DNA of 64,000 bases from Streptomyces rubiginosohelvolus (GTDB lineage Bacteria; Actinomycetota; Actinomycetes; Streptomycetales; Streptomycetaceae), in the NCBI RefSeq assembly GCF_014649875.1, contig NZ_BMTW01000005.1:104456-168455 (forward strand). The letters run 5' to 3'. Every line of letters starts with the position of its first letter. Positions within the stretch are counted from its first letter, which is position 1. Both the position numbers and the translations under genes were made by a program. The notes beneath the pieces are model-generated. The model had not been told where the DNA came from. It did no database searches and was given only the letters and a program-made list of their open reading frames with translations. Positions 41,632-49,292 of the stretch are shown here, piece after piece.

Positions 41632-43332
41632 ATGGACGCTGACGCGATCGAGGAAGGCCGCCTCCGCTGGCAGGCCCGTTACGACAAGGCCCGCAAGCGT
41701 GACGCGGACTTCACCACGCTCTCCGGGGACCCGGTCGAGCCCGCGTACGGGCCCCGCCCCGGTGACACGTACGAGGGATTCGAGCGGATCGGCTGGCCGG
41801 GGGAGTACCCCTTCACCCGCGGACTGCACCCCACCGGCTACCGGGGCCGTACGTGGACGATCCGCCAGTTCGCCGGCTTCGGCAACGCCCAGCAGACCAA
41901 CGAGCGCTACAAGATGATCCTCGCGGCGGGCGGCGGCGGCCTCAGCGTCGCCTTCGACATGCCGACGCTGATGGGCCGCGACTCCGACGACCCGCGCTCG
42001 CTCGGCGAGGTCGGCCACTGCGGGGTCGCCATCGACTCCGCCGCCGACATGGAGATCCTCTTCGGTGACATCCCCCTCGGTGACGTCACCACCTCCATGA
42101 CGATCAGCGGCCCGGCAGTCCCCGTCTTCTGCATGTACCTGGTCGCCGCCGAGCGCCAAGGCGTCGACCCGGGCGTGCTCAACGGCACGCTCCAGACCGA
42201 CATCTTCAAGGAGTACATCGCGCAGAAGGAGTGGCTCTTCCAGCCCGAGCCCCACCTGCGCCTCATCGGCGACCTGATGGAGCACTGCGCCGCCTCCATC
42301 CCCGCCTACAAGCCGCTCTCCGTCTCCGGCTACCACATCCGCGAGGCCGGAGCCACGGCCGCGCAGGAACTGGCGTACACGCTGGCCGACGGCTTCGGCT
42401 ATGTGGAGCTGGGCCTCTCGCGCGGTCTCGACGTCGACACCTTCGCCCCCGGCCTCTCCTTCTTCTTCGACGCCCACCTAGACTTCTTCGAGGAGATCGC
42501 CAAGTTCCGCGCCGCCCGCCGCATCTGGGCCCGCTGGATGAAGGAGACGTACGGCGCGAAGACCGACAAGGCGCAGTGGCTCCGCTTCCACACCCAGACC
42601 GCCGGGGTCTCCCTCACCGCGCAGCAGCCGTACAACAACGTCGTCCGCACCGCCGTGGAGGCGCTCTCCGCCGTTCTCGGCGGCACGAACTCACTCCACA
42701 CCAACGCCCTCGACGAAACCCTCGCGCTCCCCTCCGAGCAGGCCGCCGAGATCGCCCTGCGCACCCAGCAGGTGCTGATGGAGGAGACCGGCGTCGCCAA
42801 CGTGGCCGACCCGCTCGGCGGCTCCTGGTACGTCGAGCAGCTCACCGACCGGATCGAGGCCGAGGCCGAGAAGATCTTCGACCAGATCAAGGAGCGCGGC
42901 ACCCGGGCCCACCCCGACGGGCAGCACCCCATCGGGCCGATCACCTCCGGCATCCTGCGCGGCATCGAGGACGGCTGGTTCACCGGCGAGATCGCCGAGT
43001 CCGCGTTCCAGTACCAGCGCGCCCTGGAGAAGGGCGACAAGCGGGTCGTCGGCGTCAACGTCCACCACGGCTCGGTCACCGGCGACCTGGAGATCCTCCG
43101 GGTCAGCCACGAGGTCGAGCGCGACCAGGTCAGCCAGCTCGCCGACCGCAAGGCCGCCCGCGACGACGCCAAGGTCACCGCCGCGCTGGACGCGATGCTC
43201 GCCGCCGCCCGCGACGGCTCGAACATGATCGCGCCGATGCTCGACGCCGTACGCGCCGAGGCCACGCTCGGCGAGATCTGCGGCGTACTGCGCGACGAGT
43301 GGGGCGTCTACACGGAGCCGCCGGGCTTCTGA
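41632..43332 (+). CDS. icmA: Isobutyryl-CoA mutase large subunit IcmA
   Basis: IcmA rearranges isobutyryl-CoA and n-butyryl-CoA with adenosylcobalamin bound by a separate small subunit, IcmB. The length (566 residues) and sequence match Streptomyces IcmA almost throughout. Two residues separate it from methylmalonyl-CoA mutase: Phe80 (RQFAGFGN) in place of Tyr, and Gln198 (EYIAQKEW) in place of Arg; both are the isobutyryl-specific forms. No B12-binding domain (DxHxxG) is present, so IcmB must come from elsewhere. The reaction links valine breakdown to butyryl-CoA for polyketides and fatty acids. Leu in AHLDFFEE is encoded by the rare codon CTA. A perfect 24-bp palindrome lies immediately upstream. 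Confidence 0.97.
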   Translation: MDADAIEEGRLRWQARYDKARKRDADFTTLSGDPVEPAYGPRPGDTYEGFERIGWPGEYPFTRGLHPTGYRGRTWTIRQFAGFGNAQQTNERYKMILAAGGGGLSVAFDMPTLMGRDSDDPRSLGEVGHCGVAIDSAADMEILFGDIPLGDVTTSMTISGPAVPVFCMYLVAAERQGVDPGVLNGTLQTDIFKEYIAQKEWLFQPEPHLRLIGDLMEHCAASIPAYKPLSVSGYHIREAGATAAQELAYTLADGFGYVELGLSRGLDVDTFAPGLSFFFDAHLDFFEEIAKFRAARRIWARWMKETYGAKTDKAQWLRFHTQTAGVSLTAQQPYNNVVRTAVEALSAVLGGTNSLHTNALDETLALPSEQAAEIALRTQQVLMEETGVANVADPLGGSWYVEQLTDRIEAEAEKIFDQIKERGTRAHPDGQHPIGPITSGILRGIEDGWFTGEIAESAFQYQRALEKGDKRVVGVNVHHGSVTGDLEILRVSHEVERDQVSQLADRKAARDDAKVTAALDAMLAAARDGSNMIAPMLDAVRAEATLGEICGVLRDEWGVYTEPPGF

Positions 43333-43340
43333 GGACGTGC

Positions 43341-43366
43341 GGCCGGGGCGCGGAAACGCCCCGGCC
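43341..43366. terminator. Hairpin terminator between icmA and the GH5 gene
   Basis: GGCCGGGGCG (43341-43350) pairs perfectly with CGCCCCGGCC (43357-43366) across a 6-base loop, 8 bp after the icmA stop and between two convergent genes. Confidence 0.85.
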
Positions 43367-43380
43367 TCGGACCGGGCCGC

Positions 43381-45279
43381 TCAGCCGGGCAGGCGGCGGC
43401 AGTACAGCGCGTCCGGGGTGCCACCGCGGCCGATCGCCGTGGAGAAGGCGATGCCCGCCGCGTACTCGTCGGCCCGGCACTGCGCCTTGTGGTACCCCGT
43501 CGCGTAGTCCCCGCCCTCGCCGGAGGCCGGGCGGCTGTCGCCCCGGTCGTCCCACAGGGTGCGCCCCTCGCCCGCGAGCGCGACCCGCGCCGGGGCGCAC
43601 AGCACCGCCGACACCCGGTCGCCGCGCACGCTGTAGCCGGTCATGAACTGCCCCGTGGCGCACTGGTACTTGGTGAAGCCGCGGGCCCAGTCCGTGGTGA
43701 CGCCGGCCTCCGAGGTCACCTTGCTCAGCGCCCCCGGAGCACCGAGACCGGCGGCCCCCGCGTCGGTGCACAACCCGCCCTGACCGCGCTGACTGATGCC
43801 GATGAGGCGCTGGTCGTCCGGGCAGGTCAGCTTCCGGGCCCCGTTGTCCCAGTCGGCCGCCGTCCGCAGGGAGCGGTTGGCGTCCGCGTGGGTGGCCTTC
43901 AGCATCGACCAGGTCCGCACCGGCTCCACCACGCCCTGCCGCCCCGGGGCCGAGGTCAGCGCGCGCCAGGCGGTGGAGCGCCAGTCGTGGGGGTCCAGAA
44001 CGCTGCGCCGCTCGCCGTTCCCGTCGTAGCGGACCAGGCCCCACTGATTGCCCCGGTCGCCGTCGTGGAAGCCGACGACGGGCCAGTAGGCGAAGTCGAG
44101 ATCGTGCGCGACCAGGAAGTCCACGGTGTTGGTGAACCACGCGCGGTCCGTGGCGTCCGCGTCCTTCGCCACGCCGAACTCGCTGATCCAGACGGGCGCG
44201 GTGAAGTGCCGGTCGGGGGTGTCGGCCACATAGGCGGAGCTGCGGTGCATTTCGGCGAACAGCTCCGAGCGGCTCAGATCGCGGTAGCGCGGATCGCTGG
44301 TCTCCCCGATCCCGGTCGCGCCGCTGTGCCGGGGGCCGGTGTAGCCGTAGTAGTGGGCGGCGTAGACGAGTTTGTGTGAGCGCACCAGCGTGTGCGACAG
44401 CTCCGCCACCGGCTTGAGGTGCGGGCGGTCGCGCCAGAAGCCGTCCACCGGGATACCGGCCCAGTTGATGCCCTCGACCATGATGAGCAGATCCGGGTTG
44501 GCGTCCTTGAGGATGCGGTCGCCGGCGCGCTGGGCGGCGGCGGCCCAGTCGTGTCCGTCGCCGCGCCCCCAGTTGGGGTCGTCCCACACGTCGCGGCGGA
44601 CCTCGTTGCGCAGATCGGCCCCGACCACACGGGGGTTGGAGCGGTAGCGCTCCGCCAGCAGCACCCAGTCCTCGACCCACTCCTCGGTGCTCTGGCCGCT
44701 GTTCCAGCGCTCGCTGCCGTCCACCCCGCAGCACCAACGGGTCTGCGTGCTGTGGTTGTTGAGGATGACCGCGAACCCTGCGTCGGTCAGCGCGCGGACC
44801 GCCCGGTCGAAGACCTCCAGGGGGCGCAGGCCGTTCAGCTCCGGGTTGGCGGTCAGCCCGGAGACCGGCCGGGTGTCGTCGATCATCTGGTTGGAAAAGG
44901 GCAGCCGGACACTGTTGAGCCCCAACTCCCCGAAATCGGCGATGATCTCGCCCATCGGCTTCCGGTCGAGCCCGAGGGGCGCTCGGTGACCCACCTCGCC
45001 CGCGTGGTTGTTGGCCGGGTCGTCCTCCGGCCCCGAGCCGTTCCAGGTGCCGCTGGAGCCGTGCCAGTTACCGGACTTGAGCTTGAAGCGGCGGCCCTCG
45101 GCGTCCACGACATAGCGGCCGCGGGTGCTCAGGGGCGGCGTCCAGTCGGGCGACGCGGCCGGTTGTGCGGCGGCGGGGGCGGTCGGTGCGGGCCGTTCCG
45201 GCTGGGCGGTGGCCGCAGTGGGGGAGAGCAGCACTCCGGTCAACAGGAGGACGAGCGGGGCCAGTAAGCGCGTACGCAC
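43381..45279 (-). CDS. Secreted GH5-family glycoside hydrolase with C-terminal Cys-containing domain
   Basis: A 632-residue precursor with signal peptide (LLAPLVLLLTGVLLSPTAATAQ) and an Ala/Pro linker. The catalytic domain (about 50-440) starts GRYVVDAEGRRFKLKSGNWHGSSGTWNGSG and includes LGLNSVRLPFSNQMIDD, VILNNHSTQTRWCCG, the acid/base strand VVGADLRNEVR (Glu; the usual NEP is NEV) and the nucleophile strand PVWISEFGVAKDAD (Glu). The last 180 residues hold pairs of Cys (KLTCPDDQRLIG, GGLCTDAGAAG, KYQCATGQFMTG, AVLCAPARV, KAQCRADEYAAG, ALYCRR), probably a disulfide-linked accessory domain. The substrate may be beta-glucan, consistent with the cslA/GH6 genes 6-10 kb away, but is not proved. 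Confidence 0.88.
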   Translation of the reverse strand: MRTRLLAPLVLLLTGVLLSPTAATAQPERPAPTAPAAAQPAASPDWTPPLSTRGRYVVDAEGRRFKLKSGNWHGSSGTWNGSGPEDDPANNHAGEVGHRAPLGLDRKPMGEIIADFGELGLNSVRLPFSNQMIDDTRPVSGLTANPELNGLRPLEVFDRAVRALTDAGFAVILNNHSTQTRWCCGVDGSERWNSGQSTEEWVEDWVLLAERYRSNPRVVGADLRNEVRRDVWDDPNWGRGDGHDWAAAAQRAGDRILKDANPDLLIMVEGINWAGIPVDGFWRDRPHLKPVAELSHTLVRSHKLVYAAHYYGYTGPRHSGATGIGETSDPRYRDLSRSELFAEMHRSSAYVADTPDRHFTAPVWISEFGVAKDADATDRAWFTNTVDFLVAHDLDFAYWPVVGFHDGDRGNQWGLVRYDGNGERRSVLDPHDWRSTAWRALTSAPGRQGVVEPVRTWSMLKATHADANRSLRTAADWDNGARKLTCPDDQRLIGISQRGQGGLCTDAGAAGLGAPGALSKVTSEAGVTTDWARGFTKYQCATGQFMTGYSVRGDRVSAVLCAPARVALAGEGRTLWDDRGDSRPASGEGGDYATGYHKAQCRADEYAAGIAFSTAIGRGGTPDALYCRRLPG

Positions 45280-45359
45280 GGGGCGACTCCTCTGGTCGGA
45301 AGGATCGCCCCGAGACTAAGGTTCACGCGGCCACTCTTGAAGGGCCACTGACAACCTTG

Positions 45360-45986
45360 TCACCCCGCCTGGGCGCCCGCCAGCCCCAGCAGCAGCAGCG
45401 AGGTGAAGCCGCTCGCCCACTCGGCGTCCACCGGCTCCGCGCTCACCAGGGTCCGGTGCACCACCGCTCCGGCGATCACGTCGAAGATCAGGTCCGCGTT
45501 CCGGGCCGCGGCCGACGCGTCGTCCTCGTACCGCAGTTCACCGCGGGCCTGGGCGCGCTCCCGGCCCAGCAGGACCAGCCGCTTCTGCCGGTCCACGATG
45601 GCCGAGCGGATCCGGTGGCGCAGCGAGTCGTCCCGGGTCGACTCGGCGACCACCGCCATCAGCGCCGTACGGGCCTCCGGCCGCTCCAGCAGCGCGGCGA
45701 ACTGGAGTACGACGCCCTGCACATCGGCGGCCAGGCTGCCCCGGTCGGGCAGCTCCAGCTCGTCGAACAGGACCGCGACCGCGTCCACGACCAGCTCGTT
45801 CTTGCCCGCCCAGCGCCGGTAGAGGGTCGTCTTGGCGACCCCGGCCCGGGTCGCCACATCACTCATCGTCAGCTTCGACCAGCCGAGATCCACCAGGGAC
45901 GCCCGCGTCGCCTCAAGGATCGCGGCATCGGCCGCGGTGCTGCGCGGACGCCCTGTTCGGGTGGCTTTGGGGTCGGTGTCGCTCAT
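45360..45986 (-). CDS. TetR-family transcriptional regulator
   Basis: A 208-residue regulator with the N-terminal helix-turn-helix AAILEATRASLVDLGWSKLTMSDVATRAGVAKTTLYRRWAGKNELVVDAV. The C-terminal domain resembles TetR_C_16-like ligand domains (ERPEARTALMAVVAESTRDDSLRHRI). ATG 45986 matches the usual start; the upstream in-frame extension is not conserved. The sequence TACCG-GT-CGGTA lies 14 bp upstream and is probably its own operator. It may also control the GH5 gene that follows on the same strand 80 bp downstream. Confidence 0.92.
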   Translation of the reverse strand: MSDTDPKATRTGRPRSTAADAAILEATRASLVDLGWSKLTMSDVATRAGVAKTTLYRRWAGKNELVVDAVAVLFDELELPDRGSLAADVQGVVLQFAALLERPEARTALMAVVAESTRDDSLRHRIRSAIVDRQKRLVLLGRERAQARGELRYEDDASAAARNADLIFDVIAGAVVHRTLVSAEPVDAEWASGFTSLLLLGLAGAQAG

Positions 45987-45999
45987 GATGCGGCGACCA

Positions 46000-46011
46000 T
46001 ACCGGTCGGTA
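46000..46011. promoter_or_regulatory. Palindrome next to the TetR start, likely autoregulatory operator
   Basis: TACCGGTCGGTA has 5-bp arms (TACCG / CGGTA) around GT and lies 14-25 bp upstream of the TetR ATG. TACCG/CGGTA half-sites are common in operators of this family. Binding is inferred. Confidence 0.6.
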
Positions 46012-46084
46012 GGGAGAACGGTTGTGCCCCGGTGCCCGTGAGACAGATCACCGGGATCACCTGTTCCGCCGGGCTGATCGGCAG

Positions 46085-46107
46085 TTACGCTACGGGTCGT
46101 AGCGTAA
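46085..46107. promoter_or_regulatory. Strong 10+3+10 inverted repeat, operator-like
   Basis: Arms TTACGCTACG (46085-46094) and CGTAGCGTAA (46098-46107) are perfect reverse complements around GGT. It lies 99 bp upstream of the TetR start and 282 bp upstream of the thioredoxin-like gene. Size and symmetry fit a TetR-family dimer site. It differs in sequence from the TACCG palindrome next to the TetR gene, so a second regulator is possible. Confidence 0.7.
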
Positions 46108-46238
46108 GGAAGGCGGTCAGGATCGCCCCGGACGCCACGGAACACACGAGCGACAGCCACCGGGGCCTTCAGAGGGCCCCAGGCGCCGGGTGGGGACCCG
46201 GAGCCGCACGGACCGGCCCGGATGGGGATCCGGCAGGT

Positions 46239-46273
46239 CCACCAGGGTCTTTCCAGGCCCACCAGGGTCTTTC
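46239..46273. repeat. Two direct copies of a 15-bp sequence at 20-bp spacing
   Basis: CCACCAGGGTCTTTC occurs at 46239-46253 and 46259-46273, separated by CAGGC. The exact 20-bp period (about two helical turns) upstream of the thioredoxin-like gene suggests a binding site, or simple local duplication. Confidence 0.7.
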
Positions 46274-46388
46274 AGGGGCCCGCAGCCGTTCCGGTCCGTC
46301 CGCCCTCGCACGCCAGTGAGGGCCCCGGGCCGGGCCGGTTCTCGCGCTCGCTTTTCGCAGCGGAGCGCTCTCGGGGGAGGATGTACGT

Positions 46389-47360
46389 ATGCAGCCTAGG
46401 AACATGTCCATGAGCGGCGTTGTCGACCTCGCCGCGGTCAAGGCGGCCGGAGAGGCCAAGGCCAAGGCGGAGCAGGCCCGCGCGGAGGCCGCCCGCACCG
46501 GGGGCGCTCGCGCCGTGCCGCCCGCCGCCCTGGTGATCGACGTCGACGAAGCCGGTTTCGAGCGCGATGTCCTCCAGCGCTCCGCCGAGGTCCCCGTCGT
46601 CATCGACTTCTGGGCCGAGTGGTGCGAGCCGTGCAAGCAGCTGGGGCCCCTGCTGGAGCGCCTCGCCGTCGAGTACAACGGCCGCTTCCTGCTGGCCAAG
46701 GTCGATGTCGACGCCAACCAGATGCTGATGCAGCAGTTCGGCATCCAGGGCATCCCGGCCGTCTTCGCCGTCGTCGCCGGCCAGGCCCTTCCGCTCTTCC
46801 AGGGCGCCGCCCCCGAGGCCCAGATCCGCGAGACGCTGGACCAGCTGATCCAGGTCGGCGAGGAGCGCTTCGGCCTCACCGGGATCGCCGTCGACCCGGA
46901 CGCCGGGGCGCCGGACGCGGCCCCGGCCGAGGTGCCGGCCGGACCGTACGACGCGCTGCTGGAGGCCGCCGCGTCCGCGCTCGACGCCAATGACTTCCCG
47001 GGGGCGATCCAGGCGTACAAGAACGTCCTCGTGGACGACCCGGGCAACCCGGAGGCCAAGCTCGGACTCGCCCAGGCGGAGCTGCTCGGCCGCGTCCAGA
47101 GCATGGACCCGCAGGCGGTCCGCAAGGAGGCGGCGGACAACCCGGGCGATGTGAACGCCCAGATCGCCGCGGCCGATCTCGATCTGGTCGGCGGTCATGT
47201 CGAGGACGCCTTCGGCCGGCTCGTCGAGGCGGTCCGCCGCACGGTCGGCGACGACCGGAACGCCGCCCGGCTCCGGCTGCTGGAGCTGTTCGAGGTGATC
47301 GGTCCGGAGGACCCCAGGGTCACCGCCGCGCGCACCGCGCTGGCCCGCGTCCTGTTCTGA
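46389..47360 (+). CDS. Thioredoxin-like co-chaperone, YbbN/CnoX type
   Basis: The 323-residue cytoplasmic protein has three parts. A helical N-terminus (VVDLAAVKAAGEAKAKAEQARAEAAR) comes first. Residues of about 48-150 are a thioredoxin domain with VPVVIDFWAEWCEPCKQLGPLLERLA (active site WCEPC instead of WCGPC) and cis-Pro in GIQGIPAVFAVV. A TPR-like helical region (DFPGAIQAYKNVLVDDPGNPEAKLGLAQAELL...) ends the protein. This layout matches actinobacterial YbbN proteins, which hold unfolding clients for DnaK/GroEL and can be weak oxidoreductases. ATG 46389 has a strong GGGGGAGGA site. It is a monocistronic gene ended by a T-tract terminator. Confidence 0.92.
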   Translation: MQPRNMSMSGVVDLAAVKAAGEAKAKAEQARAEAARTGGARAVPPAALVIDVDEAGFERDVLQRSAEVPVVIDFWAEWCEPCKQLGPLLERLAVEYNGRFLLAKVDVDANQMLMQQFGIQGIPAVFAVVAGQALPLFQGAAPEAQIRETLDQLIQVGEERFGLTGIAVDPDAGAPDAAPAEVPAGPYDALLEAAASALDANDFPGAIQAYKNVLVDDPGNPEAKLGLAQAELLGRVQSMDPQAVRKEAADNPGDVNAQIAAADLDLVGGHVEDAFGRLVEAVRRTVGDDRNAARLRLLELFEVIGPEDPRVTAARTALARVLF

Positions 47361-47411
47361 CCCGGCCCGCGTTCCGGTCCGGACGCGCCCGATTGCGCCG
47401 ATGTGACAAGG

Positions 47412-47447
47412 CGGCCGCACTGCCCACCGGGCAGCGCGGCCGTTTTT
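47412..47447 (+). terminator. Intrinsic terminator of the thioredoxin-like gene
   Basis: CGGCCGCACTGCCC (47412-47425) pairs with GGGCAGCGCGGCCG (47429-47442) with one mismatch and a 3-base loop, followed by TTTTT. It lies 52 bp after the stop. Confidence 0.9.
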
Positions 47448-47515
47448 CCGTTCCGACGCCGAATACGGGCACCGTAAGCCTTCGCTTTACCAAAACTTGA
47501 CAAAGATGCAAGCTG

Positions 47516-47528
47516 TTACTCGCAGTAA
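47516..47528. promoter_or_regulatory. TTACT-N3-AGTAA palindrome
   Basis: TTACTCGCAGTAA is a perfect 5+3+5 inverted repeat, 13 bases after a TTGACA hexamer. The same half-sites recur 128 bp downstream, suggesting one regulator with two sites. Confidence 0.55.
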
Positions 47529-47643
47529 GCCGGGCGGGCTGTTCTGTCCTGTTTCCAGGAAGTTTCCCGCCATTCCGATGTCCCTTTCGTGCCACCCTGC
47601 GTCGCCGCTCGATGCCGCCCTGTCGTCCCGTGGTTATCGGGCC

Positions 47644-47659
47644 GTTACTAGCCAGTAAC
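47644..47659. promoter_or_regulatory. GTTACT-N4-AGTAAC palindrome
   Basis: GTTACTAGCCAGTAAC has perfect 6-bp arms around AGCC. It shares TTACT/AGTAA half-sites with the palindrome at 47516, with a spacer one base longer. It lies about 350 bp upstream of the DUF6230 start. Confidence 0.55.
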
Positions 47660-48011
47660 GATCCCCCTTGTGTCAGGGCCGTGAATGGACCACGATCGGC
47701 CACGCTCGGTCCAATACCTTCAGCCCGGTCTCCAGCCGGTGTCCGAGGGTCTGTTGGGTCCCCACCGGGTGGGTCGGCGGCAGAGGCGCCGGCCGTGGAC
47801 AGGGGGGTTCCCGCTCACAGGCGGGGCCTGTCCGACCGGCCGCGCGGACAGTGCGGCCAGTGGTTGTCGCTCGGGGGTGAACGCCGGTGGATCGGATGCG
47901 GGACACGTCTCCGATACGGGCGCTCTCCTTCCCGAGGACGTAGCACTTCTCCCATCCCAGGACGGGCACGACGCCCGGCCGGAGATGTACGTCCGAGAAG
48001 AAGGAGCAAGT

Positions 48012-48656
48012 ATGGGTTCCCAGGTTCGCGGTGGGACGAGATGGAAGCGGTTCGCTCTGGTCATGGTGCCGAGCGTCGCCGCGACGGCCGCGGTGGGCAT
48101 AGGCCTGGCCCAGGGTGCGCTGGCGGCTTCGTTCAGCGTTTCCGGCCAGGAGTTCAAGGTCAAGGCCAAGGAGCTGGAGGGCTGGGACTTCGTCCAGTAC
48201 GGCAGCGTGGCGTCGGGCAAGACGCTGGACGGCAAGCCGCAGCACGCGCCCGTCGCGGTGTCCGGCTTCAGCAAGGCCTACATCACCAACATGTGCCAGT
48301 CGGTGGTGACGCCGAACCTGCCGTTCGGGCTGGGTAACGTCACCCTCCAGCTGACGGCCGGCACCGGCGACAAGAAGGTCTACGCCAAGGACCTCTACCT
48401 GGATGTCTCGGAGCTGGGCGCGGACGCCGAGTTCCGGAACATCGACATCGGTGTCGCGGCGGGTTCGCTGCCCAAGGCGGACGGCAAGCCCGGCATCCAG
48501 CCGGGAACGCAGGCCAATCCGAACGGCTTCTCCCAGCGCGCGGACAAGGCAGTGCTGACGGATGTCGAGCAGAAGGCATGGGCGACGACGGCGGGCACGT
48601 TCAAGCTCCCCGACCTGTCGCTGAAGCTGGTCTCCGGCGTCAAGGAGTGCTACTAG
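48012..48656 (+). CDS. DUF6230-family exported protein
   Basis: A 214-residue protein with a twin-basic N-terminus and signal-like segment (TRWKRFALVMVPSVAATAAVGIGLAQGALAASF). The mature part (SVSGQEFKVKAKELEGWDFVQYGSVASGKTLDGKPQHAPVAVSGFSKAYITNMCQSVV...) contains GFGLGNVTLQL-like strands, YAKDLYLDVSELGADAEFRNIDIGVAAG and two Cys residues, the second near the very C-terminus (VKECY). The S. coelicolor counterpart has been labelled a cholesterol esterase, but I see no GxSxG or catalytic triad. ATG 48012 has AAGGAG upstream. It heads a module with DUF6114 and a secreted low-complexity protein. Confidence 0.85.
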   Translation: MGSQVRGGTRWKRFALVMVPSVAATAAVGIGLAQGALAASFSVSGQEFKVKAKELEGWDFVQYGSVASGKTLDGKPQHAPVAVSGFSKAYITNMCQSVVTPNLPFGLGNVTLQLTAGTGDKKVYAKDLYLDVSELGADAEFRNIDIGVAAGSLPKADGKPGIQPGTQANPNGFSQRADKAVLTDVEQKAWATTAGTFKLPDLSLKLVSGVKECY

Positions 48657-48749
48657 CACTCGCCCGGGCGGTCGGGGCTTCAACGGCGTCCGGCCGCCCA
48701 CCCTTTCTTCTTCTCCTTCAGCAGTACCGGTTCCAGGGAGCTGTTTTCC

Positions 48750-49292
48750 ATGAGCCCCGAGTCCACAGGGCAGAACGAGCACTACATCCGCGTCTATCGG
48801 CGACGCTTCCGCGCCTGGCGGGGTAACCGGCCGTTCTGGGCCGGACTGTTCACCATGGTCGGTGGTGTTCCCATCGCCTACTTCCCGTATGCCAACATGC
48901 ACCTCGGCAACGTGACGCTGGCCATGTCCACCACGGCCGGCGCCGGATCCCTGATCATCGGGGTCCTGCTGGTCACGCTGGGCCTGACGATGTGGTTCCA
49001 CAGCATCGTGCGGGTGTTCGCCGGCGTCGCGGCCATTCTGCTCGCGCTGATCTCCATACCCGTCGCCAACATCGGCGGCTTCATCGTCGGATTCCTCTTC
49101 TCCCTCATCGGCGGAGCCCTGTCCATTTCCTGGGCGCCGGGAGACCCGAAGAGCGTCGAGGAGGCCCCGCGCCCGGACCAGCCGTACGAGGAGCGCCCCG
49201 AGGGCGAGCTCCAGGGTGCGGCGGCCGTGCCGCAGCAGCAGGGCGCCGAGTTCGACGCGCCGGCCGAGGGCGGGAGGCATCGTGCGGGGTGA
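48750..49292 (+). CDS. DUF6114-family membrane protein
   Basis: The 180-residue protein has four hydrophobic segments: RPFWAGLFTMVGGVPIAYFPY, LGNVTLAMSTTAGAGSLIIGVLLVTLGLTMWF, IVRVFAGVAAILLALISIPVA and IGGFIVGFLFSLIGGALSISW. A charged cytoplasmic tail (EEAPRPDQPYEERPEGE) ends it. The N-terminus YRRRFRAWRGNRPFW is strongly basic, so it is predicted inside. It follows the DUF6230 gene by 93 bp, and its end overlaps the start of the next gene by 11 bp. The family has no known function; the conserved pairing suggests it assembles with, or exports or anchors, the two secreted neighbours. Confidence 0.87.
   Translation: MSPESTGQNEHYIRVYRRRFRAWRGNRPFWAGLFTMVGGVPIAYFPYANMHLGNVTLAMSTTAGAGSLIIGVLLVTLGLTMWFHSIVRVFAGVAAILLALISIPVANIGGFIVGFLFSLIGGALSISWAPGDPKSVEEAPRPDQPYEERPEGELQGAAAVPQQQGAEFDAPAEGGRHRAG

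Larger units (their letters stand above)
45987..46388. other. Intergenic region of 402 bp between the TetR and thioredoxin-like genes
   Basis: No protein-coding frame here looks real. The region holds two palindromes (46000-46011 and 46085-46107), a tandem 15-bp repeat (46239-46273) and the ribosome binding site GGGGGAGGA of the thioredoxin-like gene at about 46373. It must contain divergent promoters, but I could not define clear -10/-35 pairs. Confidence 0.7.
47448..48011. other. Intergenic region of 564 bp before the DUF6230 gene
   Basis: No convincing coding frame is present. It is the most AT-rich stretch of the neighbourhood in its first 80 bases, with a TTGACA (47497-47502) but no well-spaced -10. 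It carries two related palindromes, TTACT-CGC-AGTAA and GTTACT-AGCC-AGTAAC. The length suggests a regulated promoter or a long 5' leader for the downstream three-gene module. Confidence 0.65.

Noticed and set aside
47685..48011. A longer form of the DUF6230 gene starting at 47685
   Set aside because: The extra 109 residues lack family features and would bury the signal peptide. AAGGAG at 48001 marks ATG 48012 as the start.
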